From NCBI RefSeq assembly GCF_000384475.1, contig NZ_ARWB01000001.1, forward strand, positions 3,537,039-3,601,038: DNA of 64,000 bases, written 5' to 3'. Below the pieces are notes generated by a model. The model worked only from the letters and a program-made list of their open reading frames with translations. It had not been told where the DNA came from and did no database searches. Below, one piece after another: positions 25,526 to 33,534 of this stretch. This DNA comes from Methylopila sp. M107 (lineage in GTDB: Bacteria; Pseudomonadota; Alphaproteobacteria; Rhizobiales; Methylopilaceae). Every line of letters begins with the position of its first letter. Within the stretch, counting starts at the first letter, position 1. Made by a program: the position numbers and the translations under genes.

Positions 25526-27103
25526 ATGGGGCGTCTCGGCGCTGCTTTCCTGACCATTTTTGCGCTGCTCGCGGGCGGCGTCGCCTGGCTCGTGGCCGCG
25601 CGCCCGGGAAGCGCGCCGGTCCCCCGCGACACGCTGGTGGTCGGGCAGCTCGCCGAACCGAAGTCGCTCGATCCCGCGACCGTCACGGGCGCGAACGACT
25701 TCCGCATCCTGTCGAACATGTTCGAGGGGCTGGTGCGGTTCCGCAAGGGTTCGCTCGCGATCGAGGGCGCGCTCGCCGAGCGCTGGGAGATCCTCGACGG
25801 CGGCAGGACCTATCTGTTCCGCCTGCGCGACGGCGTGCGCTTCCATGACGGGACGCCGTTCGACGCCGATGCGGTCAAGTTCAACCTCGAGCGCATGATC
25901 GATCCGAAGCACCCGGCGGCGGGGACCGGGCCGTTCCCGCTCGCCTTCTTCTTCGCCGCGATCGCGACCGTCGAGGCGGTCGACCCGCGGACCGTGCGCG
26001 TGCGGCTCAAGGCGCCATACGCGCCGCTGCTCGCGAACCTCGCTTATCCGCCGGGCTACATGGTCTCGCCCGCCGCCGTGACGAAACTCGGCAAGGAGTT
26101 CGGGCGCGCGCCGGTCGGCACGGGTCCGTTCCGCTTCGAGCGCTGGGAAAGCGAGCGGCAGGTCAGGCTCGTCGCGAATGATGGATTTCGCGAGGGGGCG
26201 CCGAGGCTGAAGGCGCTCGTGTTCCGGCCGATCGCCGACGCCAACGCCCGCGCGAGCGAGATGCTGGCCGGCGGGCTCGACGTCATGGTCGAGCTCGCGC
26301 CCGACAGCGTGGCGGCGTTCCGCGACGAGAGGCGGTTTCGGCTGCACGAGGCCGGCGGGCCGCATCTCTGGTTCCTGATCCTCAACACGCGCGACGGGCC
26401 AATGAAGGACGTCCGCGTTCGGCGGGCCGTGAATCTCGCGATCGACAAGCGCGCGCTCGTCGAACACGTGCTGCAGGGCACGGCGACCGTGCCGGCCGGG
26501 CCGATCTCCGACGCCTTCGGACCGGCGAGCGATCCGGATGTCCGGCCTTATCCTCACGATCCGGAAAAGGCCCGCGCGCTGATCCGCGAGGCGGGCGCCG
26601 AGGGCGCTGCGCTGAAGCTGCTGGCGGCGGACGGCGGCTCCGGGATGCTGGAGCCGATCGCGATGGCGACCGCGATCCAGTCCGACCTCGCCAGGGTCGG
26701 GCTCAAGGTCGAGATCGAGGCATTCGAGTGGAACGCCTATCTGGCGCGGGTGAACAGCGGGTTGAACGACGCCGCCATGGCCGAGATGGCCTGGATGACC
26801 AACGACCCCGACACGCTGCCCTCGCTGACGCTGAAGGGGTCTGCGACGCCCGACAAGGGCGGGTTTAACGCCGGCTACTACCGCAACGAAGAGCTCGACC
26901 GGCTGCTCGACGAGGCCCGCGTCGCGCAGGACTTCGTAGCGCGGGCCGCGCTCTACCGCCGGGTCGACCGCATCGTCCACGACGACGCGCCCTGGGCCTT
27001 CGTCGCGAGCTGGAAGCAGACCGCCGTCACGACGCGCCGCGTGACGGGTTTCGCGCTGCAGCCGTCCTTCCTGCTCAACCTGCGAGAGGTGGGGAAGCAA
27101 TGA
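25526..27103 (+). CDS. peptide/nickel-type ABC transporter substrate-binding protein
   Basis: The 525-residue protein belongs to the SBP family 5 (DppA/OppA type). It has an N-terminal hydrophobic anchor (FLTIFALLAGGVAWLV) without a lipobox, then family blocks LAEPKSLDPATVTG, LAERWEILDGGRTYLFRLRD, GVRFHDGTPFDADAVKFNLE, GTGPFRFERW and the DVRVRRAVNLAIDKRALVEH hinge block. It binds oligopeptides or similar ligands in the periplasm. The ATG at 25526 has GGAGGAG just upstream. It is the first gene of an importer cluster (two permeases, two ATPases). Confidence 0.92.
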   Translation: MGRLGAAFLTIFALLAGGVAWLVAARPGSAPVPRDTLVVGQLAEPKSLDPATVTGANDFRILSNMFEGLVRFRKGSLAIEGALAERWEILDGGRTYLFRLRDGVRFHDGTPFDADAVKFNLERMIDPKHPAAGTGPFPLAFFFAAIATVEAVDPRTVRVRLKAPYAPLLANLAYPPGYMVSPAAVTKLGKEFGRAPVGTGPFRFERWESERQVRLVANDGFREGAPRLKALVFRPIADANARASEMLAGGLDVMVELAPDSVAAFRDERRFRLHEAGGPHLWFLILNTRDGPMKDVRVRRAVNLAIDKRALVEHVLQGTATVPAGPISDAFGPASDPDVRPYPHDPEKARALIREAGAEGAALKLLAADGGSGMLEPIAMATAIQSDLARVGLKVEIEAFEWNAYLARVNSGLNDAAMAEMAWMTNDPDTLPSLTLKGSATPDKGGFNAGYYRNEELDRLLDEARVAQDFVARAALYRRVDRIVHDDAPWAFVASWKQTAVTTRRVTGFALQPSFLLNLREVGKQ

Positions 27104-27146
27104 GCGCCGCCAAGCCCAGTCGCGATGGTTCGGCGGGCGCAGCCCG

Positions 27147-27301
27147 CACCTCTCCCCGGTGGGGAGAGGTCGGCCCGAAGGGCCGGGTGAGGGGGCGTCG
27201 CCATTTCCGGATAAACCTGATCCCCCTCACCCGCTCGGCTGCGCCTCGCGACCCCGGATCAAGTCCGGGGCAGGCTCTCTCCCCACAGGGGAGAGGTGAA
27301 G
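27147..27301. repeat. R1-family palindromic repeat, copy b
   Basis: It starts CACCTCTCCCCGGTGGGGAG and ends GGGGAGAGGTGAAG, with the GTGAGGGGG / CCCCCTCAC pair and a CCCCGGATCAAGTCCGGGG hairpin inside. It separates the binding-protein gene from the first permease, and its last bases AGAGGTGAAG lie about eleven bases before the permease GTG. Confidence 0.85.
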
Positions 27302-27311
27302 ACGTGCGATC

Positions 27312-28259
27312 GTGACCGCCTTTGCGCTCAGGCGGCTCGCATTGGCCGTTCCCGTGCTGCTCGGGGTGTCGGCGCTCGTGTTCCTGGTGATCTCGCTGAT
27401 CCCCGGCGATCCGGCGCTTGCGATCCTCGGGACCTTCGCGACGCCCGAGTCGGTCGCGAAGCTCAACGCCGACCTCGGGCTCGACAGGCCGCTGCCGGTC
27501 CGGTTCCTGATCTGGCTGAAGGGCGTGCTGACGGGCGACCTCGGGCGCTCCTACGCCCTCGACCGGCCGGTCGCCGAGGTCGTGCTGGAACGGCTCGGGC
27601 CCACCCTGATCCTCGCCTCCGCCGCTTTGGCCTTGAGCGTCTTCTTCGGCCTCGCGGCCGGCGTCGTCTCGGCGGTCCGGCAGAATTCCGCCGTCGACGG
27701 CGCGATCCGGCTCGCGCTGCTGGTCGGGATTTCGACGCCGTCCTTCTTCCTCGGCATCATGCTGATCGACTGGCTCTCGGTCCGCTCCAGCCTGTTCCCG
27801 ACCGGGGGCATGACGTCGCTGTTCGGCGACGGCGGCGTCCTCGACTTGCTGCATCACCTCGTGCTGCCGGCCGTCACCCTCGCGGTGGTCGCGACCGCGA
27901 TCGTCGGGCGCCTGACGCGCGCCGCGATGCTGGAGGCGCTGCGGCAGGATTTCGTGCGCACGGCGCGCGCGGCCGGCGTCGGCGAGGACCGGGTGATCGG
28001 CGTCCATGCGCTCAAATCCGCCGCTGTCGCGGTCGTTCCCGTGATCGGCCTGCAGGCCGGCTATGTGCTCGGCGGGGCGGTCTATGTCGAGACGGTGTTC
28101 CAGTGGCCGGGCGTCGGGCGCATGCTCGTCGAGGCGATCGGCCGGCGCGACGTCCTGCTGGCGCAGGGCGGGGTGCTCGCGATCGCGACGCTCTACGTCC
28201 TGGTCAACGTCGCGACCGACCTCGCGCAGGCGGCGCTCGATCCGAGAATCCGGCGATGA
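27312..28259 (+). CDS. ABC transporter permease, DppB type
   Basis: The 315-residue protein is a DppB/OppB-type inner-membrane permease with six membrane segments, N-terminal MTAFALRRLALAVPVLLGVS, the conserved IPGDPALAILG block, and the EAA-loop ARAAGVGEDRVIGVHALKSA near residue 220. It starts with GTG at 27312. Its only ribosome-binding-like sequence, AGAGGTGAAG, comes from the end of repeat R1b. The stop overlaps the next permease's ATG by four bases, so the two are coupled. Confidence 0.92.
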   Translation: MTAFALRRLALAVPVLLGVSALVFLVISLIPGDPALAILGTFATPESVAKLNADLGLDRPLPVRFLIWLKGVLTGDLGRSYALDRPVAEVVLERLGPTLILASAALALSVFFGLAAGVVSAVRQNSAVDGAIRLALLVGISTPSFFLGIMLIDWLSVRSSLFPTGGMTSLFGDGGVLDLLHHLVLPAVTLAVVATAIVGRLTRAAMLEALRQDFVRTARAAGVGEDRVIGVHALKSAAVAVVPVIGLQAGYVLGGAVYVETVFQWPGVGRMLVEAIGRRDVLLAQGGVLAIATLYVLVNVATDLAQAALDPRIRR

Positions 28260-30325
28260 CGGCCGCAGCGACGGCGGTCCCCGCAAGGCGTCCCGGCGCG
28301 GCGTCGCGGCTGACGCGGCAGCCGCTGGCGGCGGCGGGCGGCCTGATCGTCATCGCTTTCGTGGCCGTCGCGCTGCTGGCGCCGGTCCTGCCGCTGCCGG
28401 ATCAGGATCTAGGCGAGGCCGTGAACCGTCTCAAGGCCCCGCTCTCGGGCTTTGGCCTGCTGGGCACGGACCAGCACGGCCGCGACGTGCTTGCGCGGCT
28501 CGCCTTCGGCCTGCGGGTCAGCCTTGGGGTCGGGGCCGCCGCCACGCTCGCGGCCGCGGTCGTCGGTTCCGCGATCGGCCTCGTCGCCGCCTTCTACGGC
28601 CGGCTCGCCGACAGCCTCCTGATGCGCGCGGTCGACGTGCTGATGGCGTTTCCCTACCTGCTGCTGGCGCTCGCCATCGTCGCGGCGCTCGGCCCCGGCC
28701 TGACGAACGCGGCGTTCGCGATCGCGGTCGCCAACGTGCCGTTCTTCGCCCGCGCGGTGCGCGGAGCTGCGCTCGGCGTCGTCGGCCGCGACTTCGTCGA
28801 CGCCGCGCGGATGGCGGGGCTGTCGGACGCGCGGATTCTTCTCACCGAGGTGCTGCCCAACGTCGCGCCGCTGATCGTGGTGACGGCCGCGACCACCATC
28901 GGCTGGATGATCCTGGAGACCGCGGGCCTCTCCTTCCTCGGGCTCGGCGCGCAGCCGCCGCAGTCCGACCTCGGCTCGATGCTCGCCGACGGCCGCAAGG
29001 CGCTCGCCGTCGCGCCGCATGTCGCGGCGGTCGCCGGCGCCGCGATCTTCGTGCTTGCGGTCGGCCTCAACCTGCTAGGCGACGGCGTGCGCGACCTGCT
29101 CGACCCGCGCATGGAGGCTGGCCAAGGCGGCGCGCCCGCGAAGGCGACGCGGGTGGAGCTGGGCGGGGCGCTTCCTTCACCTCTCCCCGGTGGGGAGAGA
29201 GCCTGCCCCGGACTTGATCCGGGGTCGCGAGGCGAAGCCGAAGCGGGTGAGGGGGGGCAGGGCTTTCCGGAAAGGGCGAGACCCCCTCACCCGTCGCTTC
29301 GCGCCGACCTCTCCCCACCGGGGAGAGGTGAAGACTCGCGCTCTGTTATGTGCGCGCTCCTGTCCGTGCAGAACCTCACCGTCTCCTTCGACGCCGCTTC
29401 CGGCCGTCACGCCGCCGTCCGCGACGTCAGCTTCTCGCTCCCGCGCGGAGGCTCGCTCGGGATCGTGGGCGAGTCCGGGTCCGGAAAATCCGTCACCGCG
29501 CTGTCGCTCGCGCGGCTCGCGGCCTCGCCTCCGGGCGTGATCACGGCCGGAGACGTCGCGCTCGACGGCGAGGACGTGCTGTCGGCGCCGTTCGGGCGGC
29601 TGAGACAGATCCGCGGCGCGCGCGTCGCCTATGTGTTCCAGGACCCCTCCACCACGCTCGATCCGCTCATGCCGGTCGGCCGCCAGATCGCGGAAGCCGC
29701 CGCGGCGCACGGCGCGGCCGGCGCCGGGGCGCGCGCGAAAAAGCTGGCGGAGGAGGTCGGGCTGCCCGACCCCGACCGGGTGCTTGCGGCCTATCCGCAC
29801 CAGCTGTCCGGCGGGCAGCGGCAGCGGATCGGGATCGCGATCGCGCTCGCGCAGGATCCCGACGTGCTCGTCGCCGACGAGCCGACCACGGCGCTCGACG
29901 CCACCACGCAGGCGAAGGTGCTGAAGCTGTTCTGCGAGCTTCGCGCCAGGCGCGGCGCGGCGCTGATCTTCGTCAGCCACGATCTCGCGGTGGTCGAGAC
30001 GCTCTGTGAGCGCGTCGCGGTGTTTTACGCCGGCGAGATTGTCGAGGAGGGTCCGACCGCGGAGGTGCTGGCCGCGCCGCGCCACCCCTACACGGCGCGG
30101 CTGATCGCCTGCGCCCCAAAGCTCGGCGAGCCCGACAGGGCGCTCGAACCGATCGAGGGCGGCCCGCCGCCGATCGACGACCGCCCGGAAGGGTGCGCCT
30201 TCGCGCCCCGCTGCCGGCTGGCGATCGAGGCCTGCCGGGCCGGGCCGATCGCGCTCGCGGCGGAAGGCGAGGGCAGGGCGGCGCGCTGCATCAGGACCCA
30301 GGAGGTCGCGCTTGGCCGCGCCTGA
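28256..30325 (+). CDS. ABC permease (DppC type) read through in frame into ABC ATPase (DppD type)
   Basis: From ATG 28256 the frame stays open for 689 codons. Residues 1-290 are a DppC-type permease: TDQHGRDVLARLAFGLRVSL, EAA loop ARMAGLSDARILLTEVLPNV, ending GLNLLGDGVRDLLDPRM. Where a stop is expected, repeat R1c is present and supplies about 55 codons of low-complexity linker. From ATG 29348 (codon 365) a complete 325-residue DppD-type ATPase follows: Walker A GESGSGKSVTALS, signature LSGGQRQRIGIA, Walker B VLVADEPTTALD, and the C-terminal oligopeptide-type block CAFAPRCRLAIEACR. Either a fused protein is made, or the ATPase is also started at 29348. Annotators will probably call two genes here. 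Confidence 0.85.
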   Translation: MTAAATAVPARRPGAASRLTRQPLAAAGGLIVIAFVAVALLAPVLPLPDQDLGEAVNRLKAPLSGFGLLGTDQHGRDVLARLAFGLRVSLGVGAAATLAAAVVGSAIGLVAAFYGRLADSLLMRAVDVLMAFPYLLLALAIVAALGPGLTNAAFAIAVANVPFFARAVRGAALGVVGRDFVDAARMAGLSDARILLTEVLPNVAPLIVVTAATTIGWMILETAGLSFLGLGAQPPQSDLGSMLADGRKALAVAPHVAAVAGAAIFVLAVGLNLLGDGVRDLLDPRMEAGQGGAPAKATRVELGGALPSPLPGGERACPGLDPGSRGEAEAGEGGQGFPERARPPHPSLRADLSPPGRGEDSRSVMCALLSVQNLTVSFDAASGRHAAVRDVSFSLPRGGSLGIVGESGSGKSVTALSLARLAASPPGVITAGDVALDGEDVLSAPFGRLRQIRGARVAYVFQDPSTTLDPLMPVGRQIAEAAAAHGAAGAGARAKKLAEEVGLPDPDRVLAAYPHQLSGGQRQRIGIAIALAQDPDVLVADEPTTALDATTQAKVLKLFCELRARRGAALIFVSHDLAVVETLCERVAVFYAGEIVEEGPTAEVLAAPRHPYTARLIACAPKLGEPDRALEPIEGGPPPIDDRPEGCAFAPRCRLAIEACRAGPIALAAEGEGRAARCIRTQEVALGRA
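29174..29333. repeat. R1-family palindromic repeat, copy c, inside a reading frame
   Basis: CCTTCACCTCTCCCCGGTGG at the left and GGGGAGAGGTGAAG at the right bound the element; compared with copies a and b the internal halves are in reverse order. It has no stop in the frame of the permease. Its right end stands 14 bases before the ATPase ATG at 29348. Confidence 0.85.
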
Positions 30326-31103
30326 GTTCGTCCTCGAGGCGCGCGGCCTCACCCGGCGGTTCGGCGGCGGCGGAATGTTCGCCGCAAAGGCTCCGCTCGT
30401 CGCGGTCGACGACGTCTCGCTTGGGCTGCGGCCGGGCGAGACGCTTGGGATCGTGGGCGAATCCGGGTCCGGAAAGTCGACGCTCGCGCGCATGATGGTC
30501 GGCTTGCTGCTCCCGAGCGAAGGCGCGGTCGCGCTCGACGGCGAGGTCGTCGACGTGGCGTCGCGGGCGGGGCGCGGCGCGTTGCGCGCCCGCGCGCAGT
30601 TCGTGTTCCAGGACGCCGCGAGCGCCTTCAATCCGCGCCGCGCGATCGGCGACAGCGTGGCGGCCCCGCTCGTCGGCCTGCTGCGGCTTGGCCGCGAGGA
30701 GCGGCGGACGCGGGTGCGCGCGCTGCTGGAGCAGGTCGGGCTTCGCGCCGACCATGCTGGCCGTTTTCCGCACGAGCTGTCGGGCGGCCAGCTTCAGCGC
30801 GCAGGCGTCGCGCGGGCGCTCGCCGCGGAGCCCGCCGTCATGGTGCTGGACGAGCCGGTCTCGGCGCTCGACGTGTCGGTGCAGGCGCAGATCCTCGCTC
30901 TGCTGCGGCGGCTCCGGGCCGAACGCGGCATGGCCATGGCCTTCGTCAGCCACGACCTCGCAGTCGTCGAAAGCCTGTGCGATCGGGTCGCGGTCATGCG
31001 GCGCGGCAGGATCGTGGAGCAGGGCGCGGCGCGGGACGTGCTGTCGCGTCCCGGCCACGCCTACACGCGCTCATTGGTCGACGCCGCGCGGATTCCGGCT
31101 TGA
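30312..31103 (+). CDS. ABC transporter ATP-binding protein, DppF type
   Basis: The 263-residue ATPase has Walker A GESGSGKSTLARM, signature LSGGQLQRAGVARAL, Walker B VMVLDEPVSALD and H-loop AFVSHDLAVVESLCD. The TTG at 30312 is taken as start: AGGAGG lies six bases before it, and it overlaps the previous gene's end by 14 bases, which implies coupled translation. It completes the importer with the ATPase encoded just upstream. The protein is shorter than DppF (about 330 residues) because the C-terminal oligopeptide motif is missing. Confidence 0.92.
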   Translation: MAAPEFVLEARGLTRRFGGGGMFAAKAPLVAVDDVSLGLRPGETLGIVGESGSGKSTLARMMVGLLLPSEGAVALDGEVVDVASRAGRGALRARAQFVFQDAASAFNPRRAIGDSVAAPLVGLLRLGREERRTRVRALLEQVGLRADHAGRFPHELSGGQLQRAGVARALAAEPAVMVLDEPVSALDVSVQAQILALLRRLRAERGMAMAFVSHDLAVVESLCDRVAVMRRGRIVEQGAARDVLSRPGHAYTRSLVDAARIPA

Positions 31104-31173
31104 CGCTGCGCTTCGTCGCCCGATGTGCGCATCCCCGCGCCACTTTTTCGGCGCCGATCGGGAGGGGACGGCC

Positions 31174-31938
31174 ATGACCGCCGACACGGACAAGATCGAC
31201 AGGGTCGCGCGGCTCCTGTCCGAGGCGCGTCAGCCGGGCGAGGCGCTCGCCTATCCGCCCGCCGACCTCGCGCCCGCCGACGCCGCGGAGGCCTGGGCGA
31301 TCCACCAGGCAAGCGTCGCGGGCCTCGGCCCCGTCATCGGCTGGAAGGTGGGCGCGGCGACCCCGGAGGCCGACATCATCTTAGGGGAGATCACCGCCTC
31401 GACGCTGTTCCGCAGCCCCGCGACGCTGCCTGCCTCCGTGCTGCGCCTCTGGGCCGTCGAGGCCGAGATCGCGGTGACGTTCGATCGCGACCTCGCGGAG
31501 GAGGGCCCGGTCGACGCCGAGGAGATCCTGGCCGCGATCGGCAGCTGGCATGCGGCGATCGAGGTGCTGGACACCGCCTTCGCCGACTGGAAGGCCGCGC
31601 CCGCGCTCTGGAAGGTCGCGGACCGGCAGAGCCACGGCGCGCTGATCCTTGGCGCGGGGTCGCCGCAGCGGCCGATCGGACCGCTCGACAAATTGCCTGT
31701 CCGGCTGCTGGTCGACGGCGCCGTGGCGTTCGCGCATGAGGGCGGCAATACGGGCGGCGATCCGACGCGCCTGCTGGTCGCGCTCGCCGAAAAGCTGTCG
31801 ACGAGCGGCCGGCCGATCCGGGCCGGCGACGTCGTGACGACCGGGTCGACCACGCCGTTCCTGCAGGCGAAAGCGGGTCAGCGCGTCCGGGTGGAGTTCG
31901 ACGGGCTCGACCCGGCCGAACTGGTGGTCGGCGGCTGA
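31174..31938 (+). CDS. 2-keto-4-pentenoate hydratase-like protein (FAH superfamily)
   Basis: The 254-residue protein matches the MhpD/hydratase group of the fumarylacetoacetate hydrolase superfamily: GPVIGWKVGAATPEA near residue 50, a metal-binding Glu pattern in LWAVEAEIAVTFDRDL, and VVTTGSTTPFLQAKAGQRVR near the C-terminus. These enzymes hydrate 2-oxo-4-enoates in aromatic degradation, but no degradation genes are nearby, so the substrate is open. GGGAGGGG precedes the ATG. Its 3' end overlaps the converging hydrolase gene by 61 bases. Confidence 0.87.
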   Translation: MTADTDKIDRVARLLSEARQPGEALAYPPADLAPADAAEAWAIHQASVAGLGPVIGWKVGAATPEADIILGEITASTLFRSPATLPASVLRLWAVEAEIAVTFDRDLAEEGPVDAEEILAAIGSWHAAIEVLDTAFADWKAAPALWKVADRQSHGALILGAGSPQRPIGPLDKLPVRLLVDGAVAFAHEGGNTGGDPTRLLVALAEKLSTSGRPIRAGDVVTTGSTTPFLQAKAGQRVRVEFDGLDPAELVVGG

Positions 31939-33236
31939 GCGGCGGCTTGACCTTGTCGCGCGGACGCCCGTCGCCGCTGGATCTGCGGGTCGAACGAGTT
32001 GGCGGCGTCGCCGAAGCCGCCGCCGATCGCGTCGAGCTGGTCGCCGAAGCTGCGCCGTGTCTGCGGATCCATGATCGCGATCGGCGCGGAGATGATCGCG
32101 CCGGCCGCGGCCCCTGCGCCCGACGCGACGCCGCCCGCGAGCTGGCCGACGCGCTGGCCGAGGCTGAGCTGGTCGTCCGAGATCTTCTGGCCCTCGATGA
32201 TCCGGCCGCCGATCGCCTGCACGACCGCTTCGCTGGTGTAGCGGCCGTGGCGGAGCTGGTCCTCGCTCTGGATGTCGGTCAGGTCGAAGGCGTCGATGCC
32301 GCCGGCCTTGAACTCGCTGGCGTAGGGCTCGGCCTTCGGGTCGACCGCGCCGAGCCGCGGGACCTTGCCGGCGATCCGGCTCGAGACCAGCAGCGCGCGG
32401 TCGTCCGTCGAGGTGAAGATCGTGAAATGCGGCCGCTCGTTCGGCGGGCCCATCTCGCCCAGCTGCTGGCGGAACACGTCGACGTCGACGTCCGGCGCGG
32501 CGAGGATCACGTTGCGGATCTTCGGCGCGATCCGGCCCGAGCGGATCGACATCTGGCGCAGCGCCTCGAGGGTCAGGAACGAGCCCATGGAGTGCGCCAG
32601 CACCGAGACGTCGTCGACGGAGGGCTCCTTCGCGAGCGCCTGCAGCGTCTGCTCCAGCGCGTCGCGCGAATAGACCGTGCTCTCGCGGTCGTAATTGTAG
32701 GCGAGCACGCTGGCGCGCGACGGCCAGGTGAACAGGATCGGCACCGCCGGCGCGCCGCTGTCGTGGTAGATCTGCGCGAAGCGGTAGACCGCGTCCTCGT
32801 AAGTGTTGTTGAAGCCGTGCACGAACAGCAGCACGTGGCGCTTGCCGCGCGACTGCGAGCGGAACCAGGTGCGCGCCTGGTCGACCGTCAGTTCGTTGGT
32901 CGAGATCGTCGCGAAGTCCGTCGAGGGATTCGGGGGCAGCTTCTTCGGCCACTGCACGTCGCCGACCTTGCGGTTCTGCGCAGGCGGGATCGAGATCTTG
33001 ATGTCGGTGAGCGAGATCTTCGAGTCGCGTTCGCCGGAGAACAGCAGGCCGGGCGTCGCGGTCGGCTTGCGCGTCGTGACCGCCAGCAGGTCGACGCGGC
33101 TTGTTCCCGCCGCGGTCGTCGGCGTCGGCGTCAGCACGCCGACCGGGCGTCCGCCGCAGGCGGCGAGCGCAAGGCAGACCACAAGCGCCCCGATACGCGA
33201 GGGCGCGAAACCCCGAACCATGTCCAACAGGCTCAT
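31878..33236 (-). CDS. lipoprotein alpha/beta hydrolase, DUF900 family
   Basis: The 452-residue protein has a lipoprotein signal with lipobox LALAAC (about residues 22-27). The hydrolase core has the oxyanion motif LLFVHGFNNTYEDAVYRFAQ, the nucleophile elbow VLAHSMGSFL (Ser in HSMGS), the acid in AAPDVDVDVF and a late His in LRHGRYTSEA. A C-terminal Ala/Gly-rich stretch (GGVASGAGAAAGAIISAP) and a Gln/Arg/Ser tail follow. It probably sits at the outer or inner membrane facing the periplasm; the substrate is unknown. ATG 33236 is chosen for its GGGGAGG; ATG 33221 would also work. Confidence 0.85.
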   Translation of the reverse strand: MSLLDMVRGFAPSRIGALVVCLALAACGGRPVGVLTPTPTTAAGTSRVDLLAVTTRKPTATPGLLFSGERDSKISLTDIKISIPPAQNRKVGDVQWPKKLPPNPSTDFATISTNELTVDQARTWFRSQSRGKRHVLLFVHGFNNTYEDAVYRFAQIYHDSGAPAVPILFTWPSRASVLAYNYDRESTVYSRDALEQTLQALAKEPSVDDVSVLAHSMGSFLTLEALRQMSIRSGRIAPKIRNVILAAPDVDVDVFRQQLGEMGPPNERPHFTIFTSTDDRALLVSSRIAGKVPRLGAVDPKAEPYASEFKAGGIDAFDLTDIQSEDQLRHGRYTSEAVVQAIGGRIIEGQKISDDQLSLGQRVGQLAGGVASGAGAAAGAIISAPIAIMDPQTRRSFGDQLDAIGGGFGDAANSFDPQIQRRRASARQGQAAAQPPTTSSAGSSPSNSTRTR

Positions 33237-33534
33237 CGCCTCCCCGAACGCGGACGCCGTCGCGCCAGCCCCGTTTCCATAGACCGGAACGCCGCGGAGG
33301 TCGACGCCGCTGGAGGCGCCCTGAAACCTCCAAGTCATTTCGCTGCAGTGCAGCGATGAGTGCGGAAATTGCTCAATAAGTCACAAACATCTCGGGCGTT
33401 CCGTTCATCTGCCAGTCAAGTAGCATGCTGTACGCTGTGTTGACTGATTGAGTTTCGCCGATAGGTAACATCCAGGCTTGAGACGAGATCGTGGCCTTGA
33501 CCACGAAAAAGTCTGAAAAAAGACAAGGTAGACC

